DNA from: Nitrobacter sp. Nb-311A
Lineage (GTDB): Bacteria > Pseudomonadota > Alphaproteobacteria > Rhizobiales > Xanthobacteraceae
Reading direction: 5' to 3'
DNA length: 64,000 nt
NCBI RefSeq assembly: GCF_000152905.1
Contig: NZ_AAMY01000002.1
Span: 248,001 to 312,000, forward strand
This document shows positions 55,093-64,000 of this stretch, one piece after another. Each line of letters begins with the position of its first letter. Position 1 is the first letter of the stretch. The position numbers and the translations under genes are program-made. Below the pieces are notes generated by a model. That model searched no databases and had not been told where the DNA came from. It worked only from the letters and a program-made list of their open reading frames with translations.

Positions 55093-57605
55093 TCGGCGGC
55101 GTTTCGGTGGGCGGTTTGGTCGAGCGGAAAATCGCAAACCACCCGGGTGCCGCTCGTGATGGTGGAATCGAAATGCACCCGCCCGCCATGGAGTTCCACG
55201 AAGGAGCGCACCAGCGACAGGCCCAGGCCCGCGCCGCGATGGCGCGACCCGTTCGCGTGGCTTTCGAACCAGTCGAACACCTTGTCCTTGACGTCGGGCG
55301 GAATGCCCGGACCTTCATCCATCACGGCAAATCTCACGCTGTGCTCGGTGCGCCGGGCGCTCACCGTGATCACGGCGTTTGGCGGCGAAAAGTTGGCGGC
55401 ATTGGCAAGCAGGTTATAGAGAACCTGAACGATGCGGCGCTCGTCGCCGATGAAGTTGCCGATGTCCGGATCGACGTCGACATTCAGCACGATGTGATCG
55501 CGGGCGAGGCGGTCCTGAATGCCTTCCGCGGCCGCCGCGATGGTCTTGCGGACGTCGACCGGCCCGAGTTCAAGCGTCATGGCGCCGGCATCGATGGTGG
55601 CGAGGTCGAGAATGTTGTTGGTCAAAGCCAGCAGCGCGTCGGTCGACGAGGTGATGTAGTTGACATACTCGGCCTGCTTCTCGGTGAGCGGCCCGGTACC
55701 GGGATCGTTCATGAGATGCGCGAAGCCGATGATGGTCGTCAGGGGCGAGCGCAGTTCGTATGAGACGTGGTGGACGAAATCGACCTTCATCTGGTCGGCG
55801 GTCTCGAGCGCATCGTTACGCTCGCGCAACGCGCGTTCCACGTTCTCGCTATCCGTGATGTCATGGAAGGTCAGCATGGTGGCGCCGTCGGGAAGCGGCA
55901 TGGTCATGCAGTCCAGCACGCTGCCGTCCTTGCGTTCGAGCTTGAGCGGCACTGCGGTGCGATTGTCGATGCCGGTGACGGCCTTGTGGATCGTCCGCCA
56001 TGCGTCATTGTCGTCGAACAACGGCTTGCACCACGCCTCGACCGTATCGATATGCGGCTGCTGCGCGAGCGCCTCGGCCGAAAGCTTCCACATCCGCGCG
56101 AAGGCCGGATTGAAAAGCTGTGCGCGGCCATTGCTGCCGAACACCGCGACCGCTTCGGTCAGGCTGTCGAGGGTCTCGCGCTGGACGGTGATGAGCCGGT
56201 CGTATCGCCGTGCCAGATCCAGGCTTTCGGTGACATCGTCGAACAGGTAGGTGACGCCGCCTTCCGGATTCGGCGTGGTGACGATGCTGAGCGCGCGCCC
56301 GTCCGGCAGATACCAGACGTCCTTGACGGCCTCGTTGGCGCGATAGGCTTCGTGCAGGCGTGCCTTCCAGGCGCGGAAGTCCGGCTGCTCCGGCAATTTG
56401 CGAGCGGCGCGTAGCCTATCGAGCACGCTGGAATCGTCGGGATTGCCGTCGAGGAAAGCGCGATCGAGGTCCCATAGCCGGCGGTAGGAATCGTTGTAGA
56501 ACGCCAGCCGCCGCCGGCCGTCGAACACCGCAACACCGGATGACAACTGGTCGAGGGTCCGGCGATGCGCGTCCGCCATCCGCTCCAGCGTTTGGCGCAG
56601 CGTGACGGCCTCGCTGGCGTCGAGCGCGATGCCGGCGCTTCCGCCGGCGGCGCGAAGCGCATGCACGTCATACATGCGCCGCTCGCCGCCGATCACGATC
56701 GGCAGTCGCGCGCTAAACGCGGCATGATCGTCCAGCGCCCGTGCCATCGCGATCCGGTCCTCGCTGTCGAGCAATTCGAGATTGCGCTGGATTGCGTCAG
56801 CCGCGCCAGCGGCTTCGGTGGCGCGCGCATAGGCCGCGTTGGCGTAGGACAGATTGCCGTCTTCGCTTCTCGCCCACAGCGGCCACGGCGCAGCGCCCGC
56901 GAAGGTTCGCAGCATCTCCGTTTCCGCCAGAAGATTGTTGTGTCGCAGCGTCATTTCGGCGAGGTCGCGCCGCAATCCGCCTAGATCGCGGATGCGCACG
57001 ATGGCCTGGCCGCCGATAGCGCGGCCCATCGCTTCCACGGTGCGACCGGCGGATGTGACAAGATTGAGCAGGAAGCCTTCTCCCTCATTACGCAGCGCAT
57101 CGACTGCATGATCCATCTGCAACGCCGGCTCAGGCGGAAGCCAGGTTCCGAACGCCAGAATCCGCAGCGGCTGTTTTGCATCCTGCGGCAGCAGCAGCGC
57201 GATATCGCCGCTGATCTGGGGACGGTCCTCGCCCGCGCCCCATGAAATCAAAATCTGCGGTTCGACGAACAGAAGGGCGCGAAAGCGATCGGCCTCCGAT
57301 TGAAGTTCGCGGATTTCGGCGCGCAGCCGCTGCTCGTTTGCGGCGGCGCGGATACGCGTGCGCATCAGCAGGATCGCGGCGACCACCGAGAAACTCAGCA
57401 CGCCGAGCGCCATCGCCAGCGCCGTCAGATCCTGCCGGCTGAGATTCATGAAAGTGTGAAGCAACCGTTCGGTCAGCGCCGGTTCGGCGGCCCAGGCAGG
57501 TGAGGTGTCGATGAGGCTGACCGCGCCGGCGCCGGCGAGGCCGCCCGGCACCATCGAGGTGCATGACAGCAAGGTCCGACGCATCACCCCGATTACGCCT
57601 GACAT
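55089..57605 (-). CDS. divL: DivL-type PAS sensor kinase with Tyr in the H-box
   Basis: 838 residues. A signal/transmembrane region (about residues 60-82) precedes several PAS domains (around 240-330, 350-460, 475-590), then DHp and ATPase domains. The H-box reads HHVSYELRSPLTTIIGF: the phospho-accepting His is Tyr616, the hallmark of Caulobacter DivL. N (YNLLANAANFS), G1 (DEGPGIPP) and G2 (GAGLGLSLVRSF) boxes are intact. DivL binds phospho-DivK and controls the CckA-CtrA cell-cycle relay. ATG at 57605 starts a credible N-terminus. Confidence 0.88.
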   Translation of the reverse strand: MSGVIGVMRRTLLSCTSMVPGGLAGAGAVSLIDTSPAWAAEPALTERLLHTFMNLSRQDLTALAMALGVLSFSVVAAILLMRTRIRAAANEQRLRAEIRELQSEADRFRALLFVEPQILISWGAGEDRPQISGDIALLLPQDAKQPLRILAFGTWLPPEPALQMDHAVDALRNEGEGFLLNLVTSAGRTVEAMGRAIGGQAIVRIRDLGGLRRDLAEMTLRHNNLLAETEMLRTFAGAAPWPLWARSEDGNLSYANAAYARATEAAGAADAIQRNLELLDSEDRIAMARALDDHAAFSARLPIVIGGERRMYDVHALRAAGGSAGIALDASEAVTLRQTLERMADAHRRTLDQLSSGVAVFDGRRRLAFYNDSYRRLWDLDRAFLDGNPDDSSVLDRLRAARKLPEQPDFRAWKARLHEAYRANEAVKDVWYLPDGRALSIVTTPNPEGGVTYLFDDVTESLDLARRYDRLITVQRETLDSLTEAVAVFGSNGRAQLFNPAFARMWKLSAEALAQQPHIDTVEAWCKPLFDDNDAWRTIHKAVTGIDNRTAVPLKLERKDGSVLDCMTMPLPDGATMLTFHDITDSENVERALRERNDALETADQMKVDFVHHVSYELRSPLTTIIGFAHLMNDPGTGPLTEKQAEYVNYITSSTDALLALTNNILDLATIDAGAMTLELGPVDVRKTIAAAAEGIQDRLARDHIVLNVDVDPDIGNFIGDERRIVQVLYNLLANAANFSPPNAVITVSARRTEHSVRFAVMDEGPGIPPDVKDKVFDWFESHANGSRHRGAGLGLSLVRSFVELHGGRVHFDSTITSGTRVVCDFPLDQTAHRNAAE

Positions 57606-57860
57606 CTTTGCCCCAAAAACCGCGCGATGATATTCGACCGGCAATCCGTTCGCCGTTCACGAATCGACCACCATTATGCTTAAGCGGATTCGAGGGGATA
57701 GAGTCCAGACCGTGAACGGGAATCGGGCAGCGGAAAAATGCGCAACCGCGACATTTACCAAACGATTGTTGTAAAATTGAATCGATTTTCGCGGGCGAAT
57801 GGGGCGTGCCCCGGTGCGTGATCGATCTCGGCATGCATCACGCTTTTTTCTCATCCTGTT

Positions 57861-58319
57861 CTAGCGCCCGGTGGAACCAAATCCTCCGCTGCCGCGTGTC
57901 GTGGCCCGCAGCGATTCGGCGCGCGCAAGTTCCACACGCGTCACCGGCGCCACGATCATCTGCGCGATGCGCTCGCCGCGGCGGATCGTGAAGGCCTCGC
58001 TGCCGAGGTTCACAAGAAGCACGTTGATCTCGCCGCGATAGTCGGCGTCCACGGTGCCGGGCGAATTCAGCACGGTGACGCCGTGCCTGGCCGCGAGGCC
58101 GGAGCGCGGCCGCACCTGCGCTTCGTAACCGTCGGGCAATGCAATGACGAGCCCGGTCGGCACCATGGCGTGCCGGCCTGCCGCGAGAACCAGCGGCGCG
58201 TGTTCGGAAATCGCGGCGATGAGGTCGAGACCGGCCGCCTGGCTGCTTTGGTAGGACGGGAGCGCAAGGCCCTCGGCATGGGGCAGTTGCCGGACCTCGA
58301 CCTTGATCGGATCGCTCAT
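57861..58319 (-). CDS. dut: dUTP diphosphatase
   Basis: 152 residues of the trimeric dUTPase family with all five motifs readable: [52 protein letters not shown], and the C-terminal [10 protein letters not shown] that closes over the active site. It removes dUTP and supplies dUMP for thymidylate. ATGA overlap with coaBC upstream, the conserved pairing in proteobacteria. Confidence 0.96.
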   Translation of the reverse strand: MSDPIKVEVRQLPHAEGLALPSYQSSQAAGLDLIAAISEHAPLVLAAGRHAMVPTGLVIALPDGYEAQVRPRSGLAARHGVTVLNSPGTVDADYRGEINVLLVNLGSEAFTIRRGERIAQMIVAPVTRVELARAESLRATTRGSGGFGSTGR

Positions 58320-59752
58320 GCCGTCGAACCTGGCAGAGCCGAGATGATGCGTTCGATCAGCATGGCGGCCACCTCTTCCTTGGTCATGACAGAGAAGGAC
58401 TCGGTCCTGATCTCGCCGCCTTCGCCGCGCGTCAGCAGATGGACGGTGTTGCGGTCGCCGCCCATCACGCCGGTTTCCGGAGATACGTCATTGGCGACGA
58501 TCCAGTCGCAGCCCTTGCGCGTGAATTTCGCCCTGGCATTGTCAAGGAGATGCTCGGTTTCGGCGGCGAAGCCGATCACGAGCGGCGGACGTTTGTCGCG
58601 CAGATTCGAGATGGTTGCGAGGATGTCCGGATTTTCTATCAGTTGCAGCGGCGGAACTCCGGCTTCGGTTTTTTTCAATTTCTGCGCGCCATGATGCGCG
58701 ACGCGCCAGTCGGCGACCGCAGCCGTAAAAACCGCGATGTCGGCAGGCAGCGCCGCCTCGACAGCCGCCAGCATCTCGCGCGCGGATTCGACATGCTCCA
58801 CGGTGACGCCGGCGGGGTGGTCGAGATCCACGGGGCCGGAAATCAGCGTCACCTCGGCCCCGGCTGCCCGCGCCGCCGCGGCGACGGCAAAACCCTGCTT
58901 GCCCGAGGAGCGGTTGGCGATGTAGCGCACCGGATCGATCGGCTCCAGGGTCGGTCCGGCGGTGATCAACACGCGGCGGCCCTTCAGGGGTTGGGCTTGC
59001 GGCGGCCTGAGCATCCGCTCGGCGGCGGCTGCGATCTCCAAAGGCTCGGCCATGCGGCCGACGCCGGCCTCACCCGCTTCCGCCATCTCGCCGGCGGCGG
59101 GGCCGATCATGGCGACGCCGTCGCGCGCGAGTTGCGCCACATTGCGGCGCGTCGCCGGGTTGTTCCACATCAGCGGGTTCATCGCCGGCGCCAGCAGAAT
59201 GGGCTTATCGGCCGCGAGCAAGATCGCGCTCGCCAGATCGTCTGCATGACCGTGCGCCATCTTTGCCATCAGGTCAGCGGTGGCCGGCGCAACCACGATC
59301 AGGTCGCAATCGCGTGCGAGCCGGATATGCCCCGCGTCGAATTCGCTGCCGGGATCGAACAGGTCGGTGTGGACGCGGGTGTGGGACAATGCGCTGGCGC
59401 TAAGCGGGGTGACGAATTGCTGCGCAGCATTTGTCATGATGCAATGCACAATAAAGCCGCGATCCTTCAGCCGCCGAATCAGGTCCAGCGCCTTGTAGGC
59501 GGCGATACCCCCGCCGATAATGAGCGTTACACTGTACAACGCATTGGAATTGCCTGGTTTATGGCCTCGGCCAATTATTGTTGCGTTGCGGGATAACCGA
59601 GTGTCCGCGATGGCGTCAGTGGAGGAAGCGTCCGCCGCCGCTCTGAGGATAACGCGGACCTCGTCCTCGACCGAACGGCCGTTGCGGGCGGCGCGCATCC
59701 GCAACCCGGCCTTGATGGGGTCGTCGAGCTTGCGGATGGTCAGGCTGGCCAT
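58316..59752 (-). CDS. coaBC: CoaBC with an N-terminal ribbon-helix-helix domain
   Basis: 478 residues. From residue 75 ([21 protein letters not shown]) it is the bifunctional coenzyme A enzyme: CoaC decarboxylase with [25 protein letters not shown] and [16 protein letters not shown], then CoaB synthase with [29 protein letters not shown]. Residues 1-42 ([19 protein letters not shown], then [11 protein letters not shown]) match FitA/Arc-type antitoxin DNA-binding domains, joined by a 30-residue linker. No partner toxin is nearby. ATG at 59752 includes this domain. Shorter starts lack good ATG codons. Confidence 0.92.
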   Translation of the reverse strand: MASLTIRKLDDPIKAGLRMRAARNGRSVEDEVRVILRAAADASSTDAIADTRLSRNATIIGRGHKPGNSNALYSVTLIIGGGIAAYKALDLIRRLKDRGFIVHCIMTNAAQQFVTPLSASALSHTRVHTDLFDPGSEFDAGHIRLARDCDLIVVAPATADLMAKMAHGHADDLASAILLAADKPILLAPAMNPLMWNNPATRRNVAQLARDGVAMIGPAAGEMAEAGEAGVGRMAEPLEIAAAAERMLRPPQAQPLKGRRVLITAGPTLEPIDPVRYIANRSSGKQGFAVAAAARAAGAEVTLISGPVDLDHPAGVTVEHVESAREMLAAVEAALPADIAVFTAAVADWRVAHHGAQKLKKTEAGVPPLQLIENPDILATISNLRDKRPPLVIGFAAETEHLLDNARAKFTRKGCDWIVANDVSPETGVMGGDRNTVHLLTRGEGGEIRTESFSVMTKEEVAAMLIERIISALPGSTA

Positions 59753-59818
59753 GACTCTCCTGTAGTCAGGTATGATAGCATTGATATCAATCAATTGATT
59801 GCACTGCAATCAGCTCGG

Positions 59819-61387
59819 TCACTGCGCGGCCCAGAGCAGGGCCACAAGCGCCGCGGCGATGACCCAGAGCGCCAGAATACTCCAGCGGTTCTGCCGGGCC
59901 CGCGCGCGGGCCAGCGCTGCGACCGTCTCGGGCGCGAGCACCAATCCCTCGCGGGTCATGATCTCCAGTCGCTCCAGCACCGCCATTGAGCGTGAGGCGA
60001 TCGCGGGCAGCCCCGCGAGCACGCGGCCCAGCTCTCCGGCTCCGGCAATCGCGCCCTGCATCCGCCCCATCGGGCCGAGGTTCTCCGTGATCCATTCACG
60101 CACGACCGGATCGGCCACCGTCCAGATGTCCAGTTTCGGGTCGAAGCTGCGCGCCACGCCTTCGACCACCACCATGGTTTTTTGCAGCAGGATCAATTCG
60201 GGGCGCGTCTGCATGTCGAACAGGCCGGTGACCTCGAGCAGCAGCGTCAAGAGCTTGGCCATCGAGATTTCCTCGGCGGTGCGATTGTGGATCGGCTCGC
60301 CGATGGCGCGGATGGCTTGCGCGAAATTCTCCACCGAGTGATGGCCCGGCACGTAGCCGGCCTCGAAATGGACCTCGGCGACGCGGCGGTAGTCGCGGAT
60401 GATGAAGCCGAGCAGGATTTCGGCGAGGAAACGCCGCTCTTTCAGGCCCAGCCGTCCCATGATGCCGAAGTCGACCGCGACCAGGCGGCCCGAACCGTCG
60501 AGGAACAGGTTGCCCGGATGCATGTCGGCGTGAAAGAAGCCGTCGCGCAGCGCGTGGCGCAGAAAGCTCTGGATCACCTTGCGGCCGAGTTCGGGCAGGT
60601 CGGCTTTCGATTGCGCAAGGCGCGCATGATCGTTCAGCGCGATGCCGTCGATCCACTCCATCGTCAGCACGTTGTGCGTGGTGCGGTCCCAGTCCACCTC
60701 GGGCACGCGGAAGTCGGGATCGTCGCGGGTGTTCTCCGCCATCTCCGACAAGGCGGCCGCTTCCAGCCGCAAGTCCATTTCCATCGCTACTGATCGCGAC
60801 ATGGTGTTGATGACTTCGATCAGGCGCAGCCGCCGCGCTTCGGCCGAATGCGCCTCCGCCTTGTTGGCGACGAAAAAGAAATCGGAGAGGTCGCGCCGGA
60901 AGCGTGCGGCGACGTTGGGCCGCAGGACTTTGATCGCGACCTGCCTGCGGACGCCGTCCTTCTCGACCTCGCCGCGATGAACCTGCGCGATCGATGCCGC
61001 CGCCACCGAGGGTCCGAAACTTGCGAAGGCGTTTGCCACAGGTTTTTCCAGCGCCGCCGCCACCACCGCTTCGGCTTCCGCTTGCGAAAACGGCGGCAGG
61101 CGGTCCTGCAGGCTTTCCAGATCGCGCGCCATCGCGACGCCGATGACATCGGGACGCGTGGCCAGGAATTGTCCGAGCTTGAGATAGGCCGGTCCCAGCC
61201 GTGTCAGCGCGCGCGTCAACCGCGATCCGGATTTCGCACCGCGGCGCTCGATCAGCCGCGCCATGCGCAGCGCGAGCTGGCCGGGAGCCGGCACCAGGGA
61301 GGGATCGACCACGCCGAACACGCCCTCGCGCGCGAACACGAACGCGGCGCGGGCCAGCCGCGCGACATGAGCCAGCGCGGAGATCAC
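59819..61387 (-). CDS. ubiB: ubiquinone biosynthesis accessory kinase-like protein
   Basis: 522 residues, ABC1/ADCK/UbiB atypical kinase family. [16 protein letters not shown] contains the KxGQ motif, [11 protein letters not shown] and [10 protein letters not shown] the nucleotide-binding Ala loop and Lys, [30 protein letters not shown] the catalytic loops. Two C-terminal membrane segments. It is needed for ubiquinone synthesis, probably by presenting lipid precursors. Overlaps ubiE by four bases (ATGA). Confidence 0.95.
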   Translation of the reverse strand: MISALAHVARLARAAFVFAREGVFGVVDPSLVPAPGQLALRMARLIERRGAKSGSRLTRALTRLGPAYLKLGQFLATRPDVIGVAMARDLESLQDRLPPFSQAEAEAVVAAALEKPVANAFASFGPSVAAASIAQVHRGEVEKDGVRRQVAIKVLRPNVAARFRRDLSDFFFVANKAEAHSAEARRLRLIEVINTMSRSVAMEMDLRLEAAALSEMAENTRDDPDFRVPEVDWDRTTHNVLTMEWIDGIALNDHARLAQSKADLPELGRKVIQSFLRHALRDGFFHADMHPGNLFLDGSGRLVAVDFGIMGRLGLKERRFLAEILLGFIIRDYRRVAEVHFEAGYVPGHHSVENFAQAIRAIGEPIHNRTAEEISMAKLLTLLLEVTGLFDMQTRPELILLQKTMVVVEGVARSFDPKLDIWTVADPVVREWITENLGPMGRMQGAIAGAGELGRVLAGLPAIASRSMAVLERLEIMTREGLVLAPETVAALARARARQNRWSILALWVIAAALVALLWAAQ

Positions 61388-62160
61388 AAACGCCAGCCCG
61401 AATGCAACGCGACGATGCCGCCGGAGAGCGCCTGCCAGGTCACGCGGGCGAAGCCGGCGTCACGGATCATATCGGCGAAGGCGTTCGGCTTGGGAAACTT
61501 GCGGATCGATTCGACCAGATACCGGTAGGAATCAGCGTCGCCGGTGACGGCGCGGCCGAGCGGCGGGATCACCTTGAAGGAAAACAGGTCGTAGATTTTG
61601 TCGAGTCCGGGCACATCGACCGTCGAGAATTCGAGGCAGAGGAACCGGCTGCCCGGCTTCAGCACCCGAAACGCCTCGCGTAGCGCAGCATCAATGCGCG
61701 GCACGTTGCGGATGCCGAAAGCGATGGTGTAGGCGTCGAAACTGCGGTCTGCGAACCCCAGAGTCTCGGCGTTGCCTTCGACGAACGACACCCGATCATC
61801 GAGATGCTGCTTGATCGCGCGCTCGCGGCCAACCGCGAGCATGTCGGGATTGATGTCGCACACGGTGGCCCGAAATCCGCGGCCCGCGGCTTTCGCCGCG
61901 CGGAAGGCGATGTCCCCGGTGCCGCCGGCGACGTCGAGCAGCAAAAACGGCGTATCATTGCGCGGCGGGTTCAGCGCCGTCATCATCGCGTCCTTCCAGA
62001 CGCGGTGCAGTCCTGCGGACATCAGATCGTTCATCAGGTCGTAGCGTCGCGCCACGCTGCGGAAGACGTCGTTCACCAGCGTCTGCTTGTCCGCCACGGG
62101 GACGTCCCTGAAGCCGAAATGCGTCGTCTGGTCCTCTCGATCCATGTCCGTTGTCTCCAT
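61384..62160 (-). CDS. ubiE: ubiquinone/menaquinone C-methyltransferase
   Basis: 258 residues, SAM-dependent class I methyltransferase: [27 protein letters not shown] opens the family, [19 protein letters not shown] is the SAM site, [29 protein letters not shown] the post-II signature, [31 protein letters not shown]. It C-methylates the benzoquinol ring. ATG at 62160 is taken; 62145 is possible. ubiE-ubiB order is conserved in proteobacteria. Confidence 0.95.
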   Translation of the reverse strand: METTDMDREDQTTHFGFRDVPVADKQTLVNDVFRSVARRYDLMNDLMSAGLHRVWKDAMMTALNPPRNDTPFLLLDVAGGTGDIAFRAAKAAGRGFRATVCDINPDMLAVGRERAIKQHLDDRVSFVEGNAETLGFADRSFDAYTIAFGIRNVPRIDAALREAFRVLKPGSRFLCLEFSTVDVPGLDKIYDLFSFKVIPPLGRAVTGDADSYRYLVESIRKFPKPNAFADMIRDAGFARVTWQALSGGIVALHSGWRL

Positions 62161-62272
62161 GTCCGGACCATAGCCTGCCATGCTGCGCTGCGCTACAAGC
62201 GAGGCCGATCCGAGACCGGATGGGCCGTCCACCGTGGTTAACCGGTGACATCAGGAGGAACGCGTCCATGTC

Positions 62273-62437
62273 CTCACAATTCACCAGGATAATCCCCACA
62301 CCCTGGCCGGGCTGCTCGCCAAGCGTTACGGCTATGCGCGGCCGGGATTGGAGCGCCAGCCCTGGGGCGCGACCACCATGACGGTGACCGATCTGTTCTA
62401 TAATTGTCTGGTCTTCAGCGAAGAGCGAAGAAGGTGA
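62273..62437 (+). pseudogene. decayed VOC-family (glyoxalase-like) C-terminal fragment
   Basis: Without a start codon, one frame reads about 54 codons ending YARPGLERQPWGATTMTVTDLFYNCLVFSEE and TGA at 62437. QPWG-x3-MTVTDxF-N-L-FSE is the C-terminal pattern of bleomycin-resistance/VOC proteins (usually MTVTDPFGNRLRFSE). The N-terminal two thirds are absent. It lies between the divergent ubiE and mutM genes. Confidence 0.6.
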
Positions 62438-62474
62438 AACTCCAGCTTAATAATCCCACGAAACGAGCGAAGCG

Positions 62475-63356
62475 TTGCCTGAACTTCCGGAAGTCGAAAC
62501 CGTACGCCGCGGCTTACAGCCGGCCATGGAAGGCGCGACCATCATCCGTGCCGAGATCCGGCGCAAGGACCTGCGGTTTCCGTTCCAGACCGATTTCGTC
62601 GCCCGGCTGGAGGGCCAGACCGTCATCGGGATCGGGCGGCGGGCAAAGTACCTGCTGGTGGACCTTGCATCGGGCGACGTGCTGTTGATGCATCTGGGCA
62701 TGTCCGGATCATTTCGCGTGATCGACGCGGCGGGAGTTGCGGCTCCGGGCGATTTTCACCAACGGCGCAACGAGGCTCGCGCCCACGACCATGTGCGCTT
62801 TACGATGTCCTCCGGCGCGGAGATCGTGTTCAACGATCCGCGCCGTTTCGGCTACATGAAGGTCGTCGCACGCGCGGCGCTCGGCGACGAACCATTGCTG
62901 AAAGGACTTGGGCCCGAGCCGCTCGGCAATGAATTCGACGCGGCGATGCTGGCGCAGTCGTGCCGCAACAAGAAGACCAGTCTGAAGGCCGCGCTGCTCG
63001 ATCAGCGCGTGGTCGCGGGGCTCGGCAACATCTATGTTTGCGAGGCGCTGTTTCGCGCGCGGCTGTCACCGCGCCGTCTCGCCGCAACGCTCGCCTTGAA
63101 AACGGGCGCGCCGTCGGAGCGCGCCGAACGACTGGTCGCGGCCATACACGACGTGCTCAATCAGGCGATCAAGGCGGGAGGCTCCTCGCTTCGCGATCAT
63201 CGTCGGACCACCGGTGAACTTGGTTACTTTCAGCACTCGTTTCAGGTCTATGACCGCGAGGGCGACACGTGCCGGATGCCGGCATGCAAGGGCACCGTGA
63301 GGCGCTTCACCCAGAACGGACGCTCGACGTTCTGGTGTCCGGGTTGTCAGACGTAA
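62475..63356 (+). CDS. mutM: formamidopyrimidine-DNA glycosylase, TTG start
   Basis: 293 residues. [13 protein letters not shown] must follow the initiator directly because Pro2 (Pro1 after Met removal) is the catalytic nucleophile; the codon there is TTG at 62475, so a TTG start is required. Other marks are [52 protein letters not shown], and the C-terminal zinc finger (CRMPACKG ... FWCPGCQT). It excises 8-oxoguanine. The TTG and weak ribosome site suggest low expression. Confidence 0.95.
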   Translation: MPELPEVETVRRGLQPAMEGATIIRAEIRRKDLRFPFQTDFVARLEGQTVIGIGRRAKYLLVDLASGDVLLMHLGMSGSFRVIDAAGVAAPGDFHQRRNEARAHDHVRFTMSSGAEIVFNDPRRFGYMKVVARAALGDEPLLKGLGPEPLGNEFDAAMLAQSCRNKKTSLKAALLDQRVVAGLGNIYVCEALFRARLSPRRLAATLALKTGAPSERAERLVAAIHDVLNQAIKAGGSSLRDHRRTTGELGYFQHSFQVYDREGDTCRMPACKGTVRRFTQNGRSTFWCPGCQT

Positions 63357-63393
63357 CGGCCCGCCGACGCTATAGCAGAGCGGACGTGCTGAC

Positions 63394-64000
63394 TTATCGC
63401 CGCACGCAGATGACCCGAACCACGGCGGCTTCCGCATCGAACGTTCCGTCGAGCGTCACATCGTTCGCTTTCAGAAAATCGCGGACGGCTTCCACGGGGG
63501 CAAGCACGGCCTGCGCGGCCGGCGCCGCTCCCGAAAGCCCGGCGATATCCGCAGGCTTCAGCAGCGCCAGCCCCGCGAGCTTTCCATTTGCATCGAGCGC
63601 CGCCGCACCGGAAAAACCGGATGCGGGCGGTGGCGTCAGCATCAACTCACTGTCGCCGGCCTGTCCCACCGAGGCTTTGGCGCGACTGATGGCGGAGCCG
63701 CCGCCCTGGTTCTGCGGATCGGCGATGCCGATCAGATCGACGCCGCCTTTGGCCGCGCCGCGGCCGGGCGCGACCGGCTGCAATCCGTGCGCGCCGTAGA
63801 CGCGCAACAGCGCGAGGCCGTGATCCTTGTCGCCGGCGATCCTGTCAGCACGGCCGTGGCCCGTGACGACGATCGACCGGCATCCGTCGGTCGCGTCGTA
63901 GCCGGTGATGACCGCGCCGTCGCTGCTCACGGTCACGCCGCTCGCATATTCCACCATCTTGCGCGGCGGCGGCCCATTGGCCGGAAACGCCTCGAACGCG
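63394..64000 (-). CDS. trypsin-like protein, catalytic His not seen (partial)
   Basis: The C-terminal part of a longer protein that runs off the right edge; the frame is open to the last codon. It shows a degenerate trypsin-like domain: SGVTVSSDGAVITGYDATDGCRSIVV stands where proteases have VLTNAHVV, DHGLALLRV covers the Asp region and GFSGAAALDANGKLAGLALL the Ser region. The catalytic His position appears replaced, so it may be an inactive, binding-only domain. In related bacteria such domains follow caspase-like or other enzyme domains, which would lie outside the window. Confidence 0.6.
   Translation of the reverse strand, partial: AFEAFPANGPPPRKMVEYASGVTVSSDGAVITGYDATDGCRSIVVTGHGRADRIAGDKDHGLALLRVYGAHGLQPVAPGRGAAKGGVDLIGIADPQNQGGGSAISRAKASVGQAGDSELMLTPPPASGFSGAAALDANGKLAGLALLKPADIAGLSGAAPAAQAVLAPVEAVRDFLKANDVTLDGTFDAEAAVVRVICVRR

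Noticed and set aside
58316-59819. A complete FitAB/VapBC toxin-antitoxin pair near coaBC.
   Set aside because: Only the antitoxin-like domain is seen. No PIN-domain frame exists on either strand nearby.

Overview
The window is GC-rich, gene-dense chromosomal DNA from an alphaproteobacterium. It most resembles the Nitrobacter / Rhodopseudomonas / Bradyrhizobium group (Nitrobacteraceae). The pointers are a divL-tsaE/phosphotransferase-PilZ-murU cluster, an accD without its zinc cysteines, a ribbon-helix-helix extension on CoaBC, a trpFBA-accD-folC-trxA-addAB order, and dispersed palindromic intergenic repeats. The assignment rests on gene content and order read by eye, with no database search.

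Left edge (1-1158): a small AT-richer insertion sits in the 5' end of leuS. It carries one Abi/HEPN-type gene whose frame runs without a stop into a re-created leuS start, and it is bounded by a direct repeat of at least 55 bp. This is the strongest candidate for something undescribed. From 1315 to 13558 come housekeeping genes: a GST, a YggS-type PLP protein, an L,D-transpeptidase, a CenR-like response regulator, a CNB-domain protein, xthA, a LolA-type protein, ftsK, a DapC-like aminotransferase, a ubiquinone hydroxylase and tesB. An IS5-family element is inserted exactly at the tesB stop codon (13559-14395).

14514-25832: a GYF_2-domain membrane protein, glnK-amtB, a Trm112-like protein, a LON substrate-binding protein, a CnoX-like thioredoxin/TPR protein, tRNA-Gly(GCC), an IS-end-like scar, a protein of four tandem PAS domains, a membrane-anchored DUF2235 protein and an alpha/beta hydrolase. 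26026-31897 is the infC-rpmI-rplT-pheS-pheT cluster. infC appears to start at AUU. A DUF559 nuclease gene framed by 45-bp inverted repeats is wedged between pheS and pheT.

31977-44787: a PP-loop ATPase, a Tat-exported flavin oxidase, a YiiX-like hydrolase, a peroxiredoxin-like protein, an EI24/CysZ-like protein, sppA, ihfB, lapA, trpF-trpB-trpA, accD and folC. 45017-62160 is almost entirely on the minus strand: trxA, addA-addB, murU, a PilZ protein, a TsaE-AmgK-like fusion, a DivL-type kinase with tyrosine in its H-box, dut-coaBC and ubiB-ubiE. The window ends with a decayed VOC-family fragment, mutM and the 3' part of a trypsin-like protein that seems to lack its catalytic histidine.

Many adjacent genes overlap by four bases (ATGA or GTGA), which suggests translational coupling. 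At least nine copies of one 100-bp palindromic repeat family lie next to stop codons and in intergenic gaps. A second family (GCATGATCC stems) and a third (C/G-rich stems) lie in other gaps.
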